A stretch of 64,000 bases of DNA from Brevundimonas bullata (GTDB taxonomy: Bacteria > Pseudomonadota > Alphaproteobacteria > Caulobacterales > Caulobacteraceae): assembly GCF_014207965.1 (NCBI RefSeq), contig NZ_JACHLM010000001.1, positions 496,001-560,000 of the forward strand, read 5' to 3'. The position numbers and the translations under genes were made by a program. Below, piece after piece: positions 33,637 to 45,325 of this stretch (positions are counted from its first letter, which is position 1; each line of letters begins with the position of its first letter). Below the pieces are notes generated by a model. It worked only from the letters and a program-made list of their open reading frames with translations, was not told where the DNA came from and ran no database searches.

Positions 33637-35349
33637 TCACGCCGCGAGGCCGACCGCCTGCATCAGGGGCCGCAGGGTCTGCACCGCCTCCGGCGCCGCG
33701 CCTAGGGCGGCGCGCAGTTCGGGCGCGCGGAACAGCTTGACCGCCTCGGCCTTGGCCCGGTCGGCCACAGGGCCGGTCGGCCCCGTCTCCCCCGCCGCCA
33801 GACGCAGCAAGGCCGCCAGCTTTTGCAACGCCGGGACCGGCGCGCGGGCGATCTGGGCCGTCAATTTGGCGTCGGCCTCGACCGAACCGCCGACGACGCC
33901 CAGGGCCGTGACGATGGCGTCGCGGTCCCGGTCCGACAGGGCCGCCTTGGCGACCGCGCGCTGCAGGGCGCTCAGCGCCATCAGCTTCTGGCCCGTCGTC
34001 TGGCTTAGGGTCCGCATCTCTGTCTCGAAGCGCAGCGAGGTGACGCAGGCGTCCAGCCACCGCGCCGCTGACCGCTTGTTGGCCCCGCCGGTGACGTTCT
34101 CGCACAGCCGCGCCAGCCGCTCGGCCTCCCGCAGCGCCGTGGGACAGCCGCGCACATAGGCGGCGACGAAGTCGGCGGTGACCAGGCTTTTCGACCTTTC
34201 GCTGAAGGCGGTCTGCACCTCCTCCAGCGTCAGCAGCCGCCCGGCCGTGGCGGTCAGGGTCATGGCCAGGGCGCGCAGGATGTCGATCTCGCCCTCGGCG
34301 TCGCCGGGCCGCAGTCGCCGCTGGCTCATCAGTTCGCGCACCACCATCCGCGCCAGCGAGGCCGACAGCAGCGGGAACTCGCCCGCCGCCAGCCGCTCGC
34401 CCAGACGCGCCGGGCCGCCTTCGACCGGCGGGACCAGCACGGCCAGCTTCGGATCGCGCGCGATCAGGGCGGCGATCTCGCGCGGGGCCACCATCCGCAC
34501 CACCGCCGCCAGGCTGGAGCCCTGGTCCAGGGCCGGGCCGACGATCTGGGCCAGGCTGGCGCGCGACCCGAACAGTTCGCACAGCAGTTGCTCCACCGGC
34601 ACGAAGACCAGGGCCCGCGGCGGCCCCTCGGGCGGCGCGCGGTCGCAAAGGTCCATCAGCCGATCCAGTCGGGCGCGGGCGCCCTTGACGCCCTTCAGCG
34701 CCCCGGCGACCACCCCGCCCATGATGAAGGCCCGGTCCGGCGACCCGCTCAGCCGGTGCGCCACGTCCGCGACCGAGCGTTCCGCCAGTCCGGGGAACTG
34801 GTTGCGACGCCCGGCCTGCAGCAGGCGCTCGATCGCCTGTTCGGCCAGCTTCTGATAGTGGCGCACCAGGTCATGCACCGGCTGGCCGGTGTTCTGGCTT
34901 TCCGGCACCGCGACCTTCTGGACCGCGTGCTGCAGCTCGACGCCCGAGGCCTCCAGCCGCTCGGCCAGATCGGGGCGGTGCAGCAGCTCGAAGGCGGTCG
35001 CGCCCTGGCGGGTCAACCAGTCCTCCAGCACCCGGCCGAGCAGGTCGCGGGCATGGGGCGTATAAAGGTCCTGAATCCCGCGGCAGCCCGGCCCCACCCG
35101 GTCGTCGCGGACCTTGGGCTTGTGCTTCATCTCCGGCGCGCCGCGCGTCAAAACGATGACGCTGGCGAACTCCATGGTGTCAGGGTCCAGCGTCTCCTTG
35201 GTCACGCGCACGGCGCAGGCCTGGCCGTCGCGTAGCAGGTCCTCGGCCGTTTCGACCGCGGTCTTGCGGTCCTCGGTCGCCATCGACAGCGACCAGGACG
35301 CCGGCGGCGTCTTGCGGATGTAGATTTCGTAGTGAACCGGACCGGCCAT
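33637..35349 (-). CDS. Uncharacterised ~570-aa helical protein divergent from chvI-chvG
   Basis: 570 residues from ATG 35349; an in-frame start at 35388 adds 13 residues. The first ~85 residues start V-H-Y-E-I-Y-I-R-K-T-P and read as a small alpha/beta domain. The remaining ~480 are predominantly helical with many Ala, Leu and Arg, including L-D-R-L-M-D-L-C-D-R, M-V-A-P-R-E-I-A-A-L-I and K-S-L-V-T-A-D-F-V-A-A-Y-V. No signal peptide, membrane span or known catalytic motif is seen. I do not recognise the family. Its head-to-head position with the ChvI gene suggests shared control. Confidence 0.72.
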   Translation of the reverse strand: MAGPVHYEIYIRKTPPASWSLSMATEDRKTAVETAEDLLRDGQACAVRVTKETLDPDTMEFASVIVLTRGAPEMKHKPKVRDDRVGPGCRGIQDLYTPHARDLLGRVLEDWLTRQGATAFELLHRPDLAERLEASGVELQHAVQKVAVPESQNTGQPVHDLVRHYQKLAEQAIERLLQAGRRNQFPGLAERSVADVAHRLSGSPDRAFIMGGVVAGALKGVKGARARLDRLMDLCDRAPPEGPPRALVFVPVEQLLCELFGSRASLAQIVGPALDQGSSLAAVVRMVAPREIAALIARDPKLAVLVPPVEGGPARLGERLAAGEFPLLSASLARMVVRELMSQRRLRPGDAEGEIDILRALAMTLTATAGRLLTLEEVQTAFSERSKSLVTADFVAAYVRGCPTALREAERLARLCENVTGGANKRSAARWLDACVTSLRFETEMRTLSQTTGQKLMALSALQRAVAKAALSDRDRDAIVTALGVVGGSVEADAKLTAQIARAPVPALQKLAALLRLAAGETGPTGPVADRAKAEAVKLFRAPELRAALGAAPEAVQTLRPLMQAVGLAA

Positions 35350-35485
35350 GGCGTCTTTCGAGGGTATCAGCCCGCCACCCTGATCCATCAGGCTTTAAGG
35401 CGAGGTTTCGCCATTTCCCGGCCAAGGTTGAAAGACAGGCTCTGGCGAACCATTTGCTGTGGCCGTAATGTCACCCCGATGGGAT

Positions 35486-35510
35486 AGAACGGTTACGCTT
35501 GTCGCGCGTT
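35486..35510 (+). promoter_or_regulatory. Candidate promoter of chvI, one mismatch from EcfG type
   Basis: AGAAC (35486-35490), 16 bases, CGTT (35507-35510). The first base differs from GGAAC. It lies 62 bp before the TTG start of chvI. Confidence 0.35.
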
Positions 35511-35571
35511 GAGCCATCAACACGCGACGGATGATCGAACGACTGCCGCCGCCCGCACTCAGGAGAAGCCC

Positions 35572-36276
35572 TTGGCCAACATCACTCTGGTCGACGACGA
35601 CGAGAACATCGTCGCCTCCGTGTCCCTGGCTCTGGAAAGCCACGGCCACAAGGTCACGGCCTATCATGACGGCGCTTCGGGTCTCGAGGCGCTGGAGACC
35701 ACGCCCCCGGATCTGGCGATCCTGGACGTGAAGATGCCGCGCATGGACGGCATGGAGGTGCTGCGCCGCCTGCGTCAGACCTCGCAGATTCCGGTCATCA
35801 TGCTGACATCCAAGGACGAGGAGATCGACGAGATCCTCGGCTTCAACCTCGGCGCCGACGACTATATCCACAAGCCCTTCAGCCAGCGTCTGCTGATCGA
35901 GCGGGTCAAGGCCCTGCTGCGCCGCACCGGCGCCGACGGCGGCGAGGTCGAAACCGCCGCCGAAGCCGCCGGCAAGGCCATCAAGCGCGGCAAGCTGTCT
36001 ATGGACCCGGCCCGCCACGAGAGCACCTGGGAAGGCAAGCCGGTCAAGCTGACCGTCACCGAGTTCCTGCTGCTTCAGGCCCTGGCCCAGCGCCCCGGCT
36101 TCGTGAAGAGCCGCGACAGCCTGATGGACGCCGCCTACGACGATCAGGTCTATGTCGACGACCGCACCATCGACAGCCACGTCAAACGGATGCGAAAGAA
36201 GTTCCGGGTGGTCGATCCCGAGTTCGACGCGATCGAGACCCTGTATGGCGTCGGTTACCGCTACCGCGAAAGCTGA
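35572..36276 (+). CDS. chvI: Response regulator ChvI
   Basis: 234 residues from a TTG start with AGGAGA at 35561-35566; an earlier TTG at 35509 has no such site. The receiver begins [12 protein letters not shown], has the phospho-acceptor Asp52 in [10 protein letters not shown] and K in Y-I-H-K-P-F. The C-terminal OmpR-type winged helix ends in [15 protein letters not shown] and G-V-G-Y-R-Y-R. ChvG-ChvI senses envelope or acid stress in alphaproteobacteria. chvG overlaps its end. Confidence 0.95.
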   Translation: MANITLVDDDENIVASVSLALESHGHKVTAYHDGASGLEALETTPPDLAILDVKMPRMDGMEVLRRLRQTSQIPVIMLTSKDEEIDEILGFNLGADDYIHKPFSQRLLIERVKALLRRTGADGGEVETAAEAAGKAIKRGKLSMDPARHESTWEGKPVKLTVTEFLLLQALAQRPGFVKSRDSLMDAAYDDQVYVDDRTIDSHVKRMRKKFRVVDPEFDAIETLYGVGYRYRES

Positions 36277-37855
36277 GATCGAGGACGGCCCGACGCGGCG
36301 CCGGTTCCGCTTCGGCGGGTCGCGCCTCGGCGGGTTCATTCTCGCCCTCAATCTGCTCAGCCTGCTGATCCTGTTCGGCGGGGCTCTGGCCCTGAACGAA
36401 TGGCAACGCGGCCTGATCGAGGCGCGTCAGGAATCCCTGTCGGTCCAGGCTAAGCTTCTGGCCAATGTGCTGGGCGAACTGGGCATCACCCAGGGCGAGC
36501 CCTATCCCATGCTCGACCCCGGCGCGGCGGGGCTGTGGCTGCGCGACAACTTCATCCCCGAAGGCCAGCGCGCCCGTCTCTATGATCAGGACGGCCTGCT
36601 GGTCTCGGACAGCTTCGCCGTCACCGACGCCATCCCCGGCCAGGCCCTGCCCCCGGCCAACCCCGCCGGAACCGCCCTCGCCCCCACCGACCCCTCGCCC
36701 CGCGAAACGAGCCGGGTGAAACGCGCCAACGCCGAACTGTCCGCCGAGGTCGATCGCGCCCTGCAAGGCGAGCCCCAGGCCGACATCCGCCGCAACGAGA
36801 ACGGGGACCGGGTGGTCTCGGTCTCCCTGCCCGTGCGCCACGTCCAGCAGGTCCTGGGCGTGCTGACGCTGGAAGCCGGCGACGTCGACGAAACCCTGGC
36901 CGCGCAGCGCCGCGCCCTGACCCCCTTCGCCCTGGTGGCCCTGGCGGTGAACCTGCTGTCGGCCCTGGTGCTGCACCTGTTCGTGGCCCGCCCCGTGATG
37001 CGCCTGTCGGCGGCGGCGGATCAGGTGCGTCTGCAACGCGCCCGCGCCATCTCCCTCCCCGACCTGGAGGACCGCAAGGACGAGATCGGCGACCTGGCCC
37101 GCGCCCTGGAATCCATGACGGACACCCTGTCGACGCGCATGGACGCAATCGAACGTTTCGCCGCCGACGTCAGCCACGAGATCAAGAACCCCCTGACCTC
37201 AATCCGCTCGGCGCTGGAGACCCTGCCCCTGGTCAAGACCGACGAGCAGAGGGCGCGGCTGACCAATCTGCTGCAACAGGACGTGCGGCGTCTGGACCGG
37301 CTGATCACCGACATCTCCAACGCCTCGCGTCTGGACGCGGAATTGTCGCGCGACCGGCCACGCCTGATCGACCTCAACGAGCTGCTGGGCGACATCGTCG
37401 CCGTTTATGAGGGCGGCCAGAAGCCCGGCGAGGCGGTGGTCCGCTTCGCCTCGACCGCCGAATCCGCGCGGGTGCTGGGCCGCGACATCCCGCTGGGCCA
37501 GGTGTTCCGTAACCTGATCGACAACGCCCGCTCCTTCAGCCCTGCGGACGGCGAGGTCCGCGTCCGTCTGGAACGCGACGACAGCCGCGCCGACCTGCCC
37601 CTGCGCATCCGCGTCGAAGACGATGGCCCCGGCATCCCGGCGGAAAACCTCGAGACCGTGTTCGAGCGCTTCTACACCTCGCGGCCCAAGGGCACGGCCT
37701 TCGGCGCCAACTCGGGCCTGGGCCTGTCCATCGTGCGTCAGATCATCGACGCCCATGGCGGTCGGGTCCACGCCGAGAACCGCATCGACGAGCACGGAAA
37801 CGTCGTCGGCGCCCGATTCGAAGTCCTTCTGCCCCTGGCTGGACGACGCCCATGA
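36245..37855 (+). CDS. chvG: Sensor histidine kinase ChvG
   Basis: 536 residues from ATG 36245, overlapping chvI by 32 bp. The first membrane helix is [19 protein letters not shown], then a periplasmic region of about 190 residues with a Pro-rich linker, a second helix ([16 protein letters not shown]), HAMP, and the H-box [14 protein letters not shown] (His about 310). The ATPase has N-L-I-D-N-A-R-S-F and D-D-G-P-G-I-P. Start choice is moderate. Confidence 0.94.
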   Translation: MASVTATAKAEIEDGPTRRRFRFGGSRLGGFILALNLLSLLILFGGALALNEWQRGLIEARQESLSVQAKLLANVLGELGITQGEPYPMLDPGAAGLWLRDNFIPEGQRARLYDQDGLLVSDSFAVTDAIPGQALPPANPAGTALAPTDPSPRETSRVKRANAELSAEVDRALQGEPQADIRRNENGDRVVSVSLPVRHVQQVLGVLTLEAGDVDETLAAQRRALTPFALVALAVNLLSALVLHLFVARPVMRLSAAADQVRLQRARAISLPDLEDRKDEIGDLARALESMTDTLSTRMDAIERFAADVSHEIKNPLTSIRSALETLPLVKTDEQRARLTNLLQQDVRRLDRLITDISNASRLDAELSRDRPRLIDLNELLGDIVAVYEGGQKPGEAVVRFASTAESARVLGRDIPLGQVFRNLIDNARSFSPADGEVRVRLERDDSRADLPLRIRVEDDGPGIPAENLETVFERFYTSRPKGTAFGANSGLGLSIVRQIIDAHGGRVHAENRIDEHGNVVGARFEVLLPLAGRRP

Positions 37856-38283
37856 CCGCCGCCATGCAGCCCCTGCACGCCACCGCCGTGGCCCGCCACA
37901 CGCCCGCCGGCTGGCGCGGCGTGCTGATCCAAGGTCCGTCCGGGGTCGGCAAGAGCGATCTGGCCCTGAAGCTGATCGGTCAGGGCTGGCGGTTGATCGC
38001 CGATGACTGGACCCATGTCTGGGCCTCCGGCGGGGCCCTTTACGCCGCCGCGCCTGCAACGATTACGGGCAAGATCGAGGTGCGCGGCCTGGGCATTGTC
38101 GCCGCGCCCCTGTGGCCGCTGACACGGATCATGCTGGCCGTCGCCTGCACCCACGAGGCCATAGAACGCCTACCGGAGGCCGCTGCCTGGACCTGGGACG
38201 GGATCTCAATTCCACAGCTGCGGCTGGACCCGCGCCCGGCTTCGGCGGGTCAGGTGGTCGCAACCGCGCTGGCCGCTCTTTGA
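37852..38283 (+). CDS. hprK: HPr kinase/phosphorylase, short alphaproteobacterial form
   Basis: 143 residues; only the C-terminal kinase domain is present, as is normal in alphaproteobacteria. Walker A G-P-S-G-V-G-K-S-D (about residues 28-36) and a W-R-L-I-A-D-D-W segment with the catalytic Asp are visible. It phosphorylates or dephosphorylates a serine in HPr. It overlaps chvG by four bases (ATGA), linking the sensor kinase to the regulatory PTS. Confidence 0.9.
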   Translation: MTAAMQPLHATAVARHTPAGWRGVLIQGPSGVGKSDLALKLIGQGWRLIADDWTHVWASGGALYAAAPATITGKIEVRGLGIVAAPLWPLTRIMLAVACTHEAIERLPEAAAWTWDGISIPQLRLDPRPASAGQVVATALAAL

Positions 38284-38390
38284 ACCGGCGCGTGATTGGC
38301 CTATGAAGGCCGGCTTGCAGATCAGTCCGGCGCCCAAGGGGCGTTCGCTGAGAGCAGAAGCGCGGGGCGTATTGTCTTGGTGAAGCCTTC

Positions 38391-38795
38391 ATGATCGGGC
38401 TGGTGATCGTCACCCACGGGGGCCTGGCCTCCGAATTCCTGGCGGCGATGGAGCACGTGGTCGGCCCTCAACGGGGCGTGGCCGCCATCTGCATCGGGCC
38501 CGAAGACGACATGGAGCGGCGCCGCCGCGACATCGTCGACGCCGCCGCCGCCGTCAACGACGGGGACGGCGTCATCCTGCTGACCGACATGTTCGGCGGC
38601 ACGCCCTCCAACCTGGCCATTTCCGTGATGGAGCAGACCCACGCCGAGGTCATCGCCGGGCTGAACCTGCCCATGCTGATCAAGCTGGCCAGCGTGCGCG
38701 GTCGCGAGACGCTGGAGACATGCGTCGCCCACGCTCAGGACGCCGGGCGAAAATACATCTCGGTGGCGTCGTGGGTTCTGGCGGGCGAGAAATGA
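38391..38795 (+). CDS. manX: PTS EIIA component, mannose/fructose family (regulatory)
   Basis: 134 residues. M-I-G-L-V-I-V-T-H-G-G carries the phospho-acceptor His9. I-L-L-T-D-M-F-G-G-T-P-S-N and A-G-L-N-L-P-M-L are family marks. No sugar permease (IIB/IIC/IID) is near, so it is most likely a regulatory phospho-relay protein. It ends in a 4-bp overlap with ptsH. A gap of 107 bp separates it from hprK; no rapZ gene lies between them. Confidence 0.92.
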   Translation: MIGLVIVTHGGLASEFLAAMEHVVGPQRGVAAICIGPEDDMERRRRDIVDAAAAVNDGDGVILLTDMFGGTPSNLAISVMEQTHAEVIAGLNLPMLIKLASVRGRETLETCVAHAQDAGRKYISVASWVLAGEK

Positions 38796-39100
38796 CCGAC
38801 ACTCCCATGCACCAAGGGACCGTTCAGGGACCGATCCAGGTCACCGTCGGCATCTGCAACCAGCGCGGCCTGCACGCCCGCGCCTCGGCCAAGTTCGTCA
38901 AACTGGCCTCCAGCTTCGAGTCCGAGATCCGGGTCACCCGCGACGGCGTCACCGTGGACGCCCGGTCGATCATGGGCCTGCTGATGCTGGGCGCCGGCAT
39001 CGGTTGCGGCGTCGATATCGAAGCCGAGGGCCCCGATGCGGCCGAAGCCATCGAAGCCCTCAGCGACCTGGTCGCCCGCAAGTTCGACGAAGACCAGTAG
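38792..39100 (+). CDS. ptsH: Phosphocarrier protein HPr
   Basis: 102 residues from ATG 38792, which overlaps the EIIA stop. It has the active-site His28 in Q-R-G-L-H-A-R-A-S-A-K-F and the HprK target Ser59 in D-A-R-S-I-M-G-L-L. The N-terminus is about 13 residues longer than E. coli HPr. Enzyme I is not in the window. Together with hprK and EIIA it forms the regulatory PTS typical of this class. Confidence 0.94.
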   Translation: MTDTPMHQGTVQGPIQVTVGICNQRGLHARASAKFVKLASSFESEIRVTRDGVTVDARSIMGLLMLGAGIGCGVDIEAEGPDAAEAIEALSDLVARKFDEDQ

Positions 39101-39111
39101 GTCCGACCCCG

Positions 39112-40731
39112 CTACGCCGCTTTGGAGGGCGGCTGGGAGACGGGTGCAGAAACGGCTGCTCCGGCGCCGGTCACCCGGAATTGTCCTACGAGTTGACTCA
39201 GGTCGCGGGCCTCCTGGTTCAGGGCTTGGCTGGCGGTCGTGGATTCACCCGCCATGGCGGCGTTCTGCTGCGTCATCTGATCGATCTGATTGATGCTGTC
39301 ATTGATCTGAGCCAGCGCCGCCGCCTGCTCTCGCGCCGAGGCGGTGATCCCGCCCATCAGCGCGTTGATCTCCAGCACCTGCGCGGCGAAACCGGCGAGC
39401 GCGTCCCCCGTCTGCCCGACCAGGCCAACCCCGTCCGTGACCTGACGGCTTGAGGCCGAGATCAGGATCTTGATCTCCTTGGCCGCCTCGGCCGACCGTT
39501 GAGCCAGAGCCCGAACCTCGGCCGCCACCACGGCGAAGCCGCGCCCCGCGTCGCCCGCGCGCGCCGCCTCGACCCCCGCATTCAGCGCCAGCAGATTGGT
39601 CTGGAAGGCGATCTCGTCGATCACGCCGATGATCTGACTGATTTGAGCCGACGATTGTTCGATCTCGCCCATGGCCACGATAGCCCGCGACACGACTTCG
39701 CCGCTGCGTTCAGCGCCATCGCGCGCGGCGCGGACGACCAACCCCGCCTGATCGGCGCCTTCGGCGGATTGCCGGACCGTGGCCGTGACCTGATCCAGGG
39801 CCGCCGCCGTCTCCTCCAGACTGGCGGCCTGGCGCTCGGTGCGCTGCGCCAGCGCGCCCGCCGCCGTGGCGATCTGGCCGGCGCCTTCCCAGATGGAGGC
39901 CGCGCCAGCGCCGAGGCTGAGCATCGCCGCCTGAAGCTCGCCCATCGCCGCGTTGAAGTCGTCTTTCAGGCGGCCATAGTCCTCGGGGAAGGCCGCCGCG
40001 ATCCTGTGGGTCAGATCCCCCTGGGCCAGGGCGGCGAGGGCGCGGCCGGTCTCATCGACCACAAGGGCCTGGGCAGCGCGGATTTCGCGGTCGCGCTCCG
40101 ACGCGCGCCGCCGTTCCTCGTCCACCTCGCGCCGGGCCGCCGCAGCGGCCTCGTTGGCGGCCAGGGCCTCGGCGATGATGATCTCGGACTCGCGTTGCGC
40201 CTTGTCGGAAGCGTCGAACATTCTCACCACACTGGCGGCGACCCAGATCAGCACCGCGGCCTCGACCAGCAGCACCCCGGCGTGCAGGACCACCCGGCCC
40301 AGACTGGCGGAGCCGGGGAAGACCATTTCAGGAAGCAGATAGGAAAAGGCGAGATGGTGGACGGCGACGGTCGCGGTCGCCGCCAGGATCACCCGCCAGT
40401 CGCAGAAGATGATCAGCACGGCCAGCAGGGCGAAATAGGCCATGTGCAGGTCGGTCTGCCAGGCATGTCCCCGCGCCGAGGCGACCAGAAGGGACATCTG
40501 CGCCATGAGCAGAACCCCCGAGAGGATGCGCCCGATGTCACGCTCGCCGCTGGCTTTCCAGAGCAGGGTCTGGACCAGGCCCAGAACAACGGCCGGCGCC
40601 AGGGTCGCGGTCAGGCTCGAGGCCGAGGCCAAGGATACGGCGCCGGTGGCCAGCACCAAAAGCCAGGCGATGGCCAGGACGACCATCCCCCCCGCGCGCT
40701 GCTGGCTTTGCAGGTTATCAGCTTGGAACAT
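39112..40731 (-). CDS. Methyl-accepting chemotaxis protein
   Basis: 539 residues. The first ~185 residues hold about six hydrophobic helices (M-V-V-L-A-I-A-W-L-L-V-L-A-T-G-A-V, L-L-A-V-L-I-I-F-C-D-W and others) with little periplasmic sequence, so the sensor is probably membrane-embedded. A HAMP-like coiled linker follows, then the signalling tip I-D-E-I-A-F-Q-T-N-L-L-A-L-N-A-G-V-E-A-A-R-A. A C-terminal CheR-tether motif is not seen. It is 11 bp behind the small gene at 40743. Confidence 0.92.
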   Translation of the reverse strand: MFQADNLQSQQRAGGMVVLAIAWLLVLATGAVSLASASSLTATLAPAVVLGLVQTLLWKASGERDIGRILSGVLLMAQMSLLVASARGHAWQTDLHMAYFALLAVLIIFCDWRVILAATATVAVHHLAFSYLLPEMVFPGSASLGRVVLHAGVLLVEAAVLIWVAASVVRMFDASDKAQRESEIIIAEALAANEAAAAARREVDEERRRASERDREIRAAQALVVDETGRALAALAQGDLTHRIAAAFPEDYGRLKDDFNAAMGELQAAMLSLGAGAASIWEGAGQIATAAGALAQRTERQAASLEETAAALDQVTATVRQSAEGADQAGLVVRAARDGAERSGEVVSRAIVAMGEIEQSSAQISQIIGVIDEIAFQTNLLALNAGVEAARAGDAGRGFAVVAAEVRALAQRSAEAAKEIKILISASSRQVTDGVGLVGQTGDALAGFAAQVLEINALMGGITASAREQAAALAQINDSINQIDQMTQQNAAMAGESTTASQALNQEARDLSQLVGQFRVTGAGAAVSAPVSQPPSKAA

Positions 40732-40742
40732 GATGCACGATT

Positions 40743-41066
40743 TCAGAAAGAAACAGCGCCGCAGAACAATGCGGCTTGAGGATCGAGGATCAGCCAGGCG
40801 CCGGCGCGCCTGAGCCTCTGCGGCAGATCGTTTCCGCCATGGACGACGGCGATGGCGCCGACGCCGCCATAGGTGCTGATCGCCCCAGCATCACCTACGG
40901 CCGCCTCCATGCGCTGACGGCTCCACCATGGGGGGAAGACCGCCGCGACCTCAAAGGGATTGGCGGGGCGAGACGCGGCCTGCGCCGCCGGCAAGAGCGT
41001 GGCGATGATCACGACGACCGTCACGGCGACCATGACGGCGGGATGGGATGAACGGACGGCGCGCAT
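40743..41066 (-). CDS. Small membrane-anchored protein of unknown function
   Basis: 107 residues. One N-terminal hydrophobic helix (V-M-V-A-V-T-V-V-V-I-I-A-T-L-L-P-A), then N-P-F-E-V-A-A-V-F-P-P-W-W, A-G-A-I-S-T-Y-G-G-V-G and L-R-R-A-G-A-W-L-I-L-D-P near the end. These segments look conserved in small alphaproteobacterial proteins of unknown role, by recollection. It lies just upstream of the chemoreceptor gene in the same direction and is probably cotranscribed. Confidence 0.65.
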   Translation of the reverse strand: MRAVRSSHPAVMVAVTVVVIIATLLPAAQAASRPANPFEVAAVFPPWWSRQRMEAAVGDAGAISTYGGVGAIAVVHGGNDLPQRLRRAGAWLILDPQAALFCGAVSF

Positions 41067-41237
41067 TCTGACACATTTTGGATAGGTCCCCCGACCTCCA
41101 TTGCCGTTTAAACGCCAAGGGTATGTAGGGGATTAACGCCGCCCTTCGCCCTGATTGGGCGCGCCAGAGCCGCCGTCAGTTTCGACATCGGGCCGCGTTT
41201 CGAACCTCAGCAAACATCAGGACGCGACAGATGCCAG

Positions 41238-41261
41238 AAGGGCCAGCTTGCGCTGGCCCTT
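41238..41261 (-). terminator. Hairpin after gyrB, possible terminator
   Basis: AAGGGCCAGC (41238-41247) pairs perfectly with GCTGGCCCTT (41252-41261) around TTGC, about 33 bp past the gyrB stop. The following T run is weak on both strands, so termination may need Rho. Confidence 0.5.
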
Positions 41262-41293
41262 TGGCTTCTTCTTATCAGGAGGCGGTCGCGTCG

Positions 41294-43744
<2,451 letters not shown>

Positions 43745-43865
43745 TCAGGGTCCGCGGACGGACAGGGAAAAGACGACCTTTCAGCCGCCCGCATCAGGTC
43801 GCAATTCAACGCGCCCCGATGACGATAACATATAGGAAATTCGACGGGAAAAGCCACCTCTCAAC

Positions 43866-43917
43866 CCTTCTCCCCTTGTGGGAGAAGGTGGGCGCCGAAG
43901 GCGCTCGGATGAGGGGT
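43866..43917. repeat. Dispersed palindromic repeat family 2, copy A
   Basis: CCTTCTCCCCTTGTGGGAGA-type palindrome followed by a GCGCC/GGCGC stem and ending ATGAGGGGT. It is inverted with respect to the copy at 43980-44031, and the pair could form a long cruciform. Similar elements are widespread in alphaproteobacteria. Confidence 0.75.
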
Positions 43918-43977
43918 CTCAGGGCGAGGTTTCAGGACAGGCGAAACAGCCGAGACAAACGGCCAAGCACGCCGCCG

Positions 43978-45156
43978 TCACCCCTCATCCGTCTCGCTGC
44001 GCGAGCCACCTTCTCCCACAAGGGGAGAAGGCGAGAAAAGCGCCCCACCCTCCACGCTCACGAACTGCGCCCGCCCCTCCAGCGCGGCGAACAGGCTGCG
44101 CTCGGTGCCGGTCATGAAGGCCTGAAGCTCCAGGGCCTCGATCTCGTCGAACAGGGCCGCCCGCCGCACCTCGTCGAGGTGGGCCGGAGCCTCGTCCAGC
44201 AGCAGGACCGGCTGCGCCTTCTGGCCCGCCAGTCGCCCGACCTGGGCCAGGATCAGGTTGAGCACCAGGGCCTTCTGCTCGCCCGACGACCCCTCCGCGG
44301 CGGGCCGGTTCTTTTCGCGGTGGATGGCCGTCAGGTCCGAGCGGTGCGGCCCGAACAGCGAGCGCCCGGCGGCGGCGTCGCGCCCTCGCGCCCGCACAAA
44401 GCCCTCGCCCAGCATGCCGACCACGTCGGCCTCGTCCGCCCCCGCCGCCGCCATTTCTTCGGCCGCGCCGGTCAGACCCAGATCGGCCTGGGGAAAGGGC
44501 CGGTCGCCGCGCGCGTCGATGCCGGCTTGCAGCGCGACCAGAGCCCGCGTCCGCGCCGTCGCCGCCCGCGCCCCGGCCTCGGACAGCCGCGCCTCCAGCG
44601 CGTCCAGCCACAGAGGATCAGCGGGCTTGCCTTCCGCCCCGTCGGTCAGCAGCCGCAACCGCTCCCTCAACGCCTTTTCATAGGCCGAAACCGTCGCCGC
44701 ATGATCAGGGTCAGCCGCAAACACCAGCCGGTCAAAGAACCGCAGCCGCGCCGCCCGCGCGTCGGAAAACAGCCGGTCCTGCTCGGGCGTGGCCCAGACC
44801 GGACGCAGGTGATCCAGCAGCCGCCCCGGCGGGGCCGTCTCGCCGTCGATGCGAACGATGCGCCGCGCCGCCCCCGGCGTCTGCACCCCGGTGCCCAGAC
44901 GCACCTCTTCGCCGTCTTCATGCAGCGTGACCATGACGGCCCAGGCCCGCCCCACAGCCTCGCCCGGCTCGCGCCGCCCCATCTCCTGCGCCGTCGCCCC
45001 GCGCAAACCCTTGCCGGGGGTCAGCAGGCTGATCGCCTCCAGCAGATTGGTCTTGCCCGCCCCGTTCGGCCCATGCAGCACCACGGCCCCGCCGGAAACC
45101 GGCAGGCTGGCGCTCGCATAGGAACGGAAGTCGGTGAGGGCGAGGGAGGTGATCAT
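43978..45156 (-). CDS. recF: DNA replication and repair protein RecF
   Basis: 392 residues. Walker [10 protein letters not shown] (about 30-38), signature [12 protein letters not shown] and Walker [13 protein letters not shown] are complete. It helps load RecA at gaps with RecO and RecR. The last residues [20 protein letters not shown] come from reading into a palindromic repeat (43980-44031) and replace or extend the normal C-terminus. It lies between dnaN and gyrB, as in many bacteria. Confidence 0.93.
   Translation of the reverse strand: MITSLALTDFRSYASASLPVSGGAVVLHGPNGAGKTNLLEAISLLTPGKGLRGATAQEMGRREPGEAVGRAWAVMVTLHEDGEEVRLGTGVQTPGAARRIVRIDGETAPPGRLLDHLRPVWATPEQDRLFSDARAARLRFFDRLVFAADPDHAATVSAYEKALRERLRLLTDGAEGKPADPLWLDALEARLSEAGARAATARTRALVALQAGIDARGDRPFPQADLGLTGAAEEMAAAGADEADVVGMLGEGFVRARGRDAAAGRSLFGPHRSDLTAIHREKNRPAAEGSSGEQKALVLNLILAQVGRLAGQKAQPVLLLDEAPAHLDEVRRAALFDEIEALELQAFMTGTERSLFAALEGRAQFVSVEGGALFSPSPLVGEGGSRSETDEG
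43980..44031. repeat. Dispersed palindromic repeat family 2, copy B, inside the recF 3' end
   Basis: Inverted relative of 43866-43917: ACCCCTCATCC, a CTCGC/GCGAG stem, then CCTTCTCCCACAAGG-type palindrome. The recF frame runs through it and ends at its edge. Confidence 0.75.
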
Positions 45157-45207
45157 GCGTCGGTCAGCAGATACACCGATTTGGAAGCTAAACGCCCCCT
45201 AAGAAAC

Positions 45208-45302
45208 CCGCTCACCCCGGCGGACGCCGGGGTCCAGTGAGAGCCGGACACGCCGCGCTTGCAGCCAAAGGACTGGATCCCGGCGTCCGCCGGGATGAGC
45301 GG
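45208..45302. repeat. Dispersed palindromic repeat, copy 2 (31-bp arms, 29/31)
   Basis: Arms at 45208-45238 and 45272-45302 around a 33-bp centre. The inner palindrome is CCCGGC-GGAC-GCCGGG, where copy 1 (12907-13032) has CCCCGC-GGAG-GCGGGG; the base changes keep the pairing. The centre carries CTTGCAGCCAAAG, the reverse of the shared motif in copy 1. Confidence 0.85.
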
Positions 45303-45325
45303 AGAATTTGGTTCAACCCACACCT

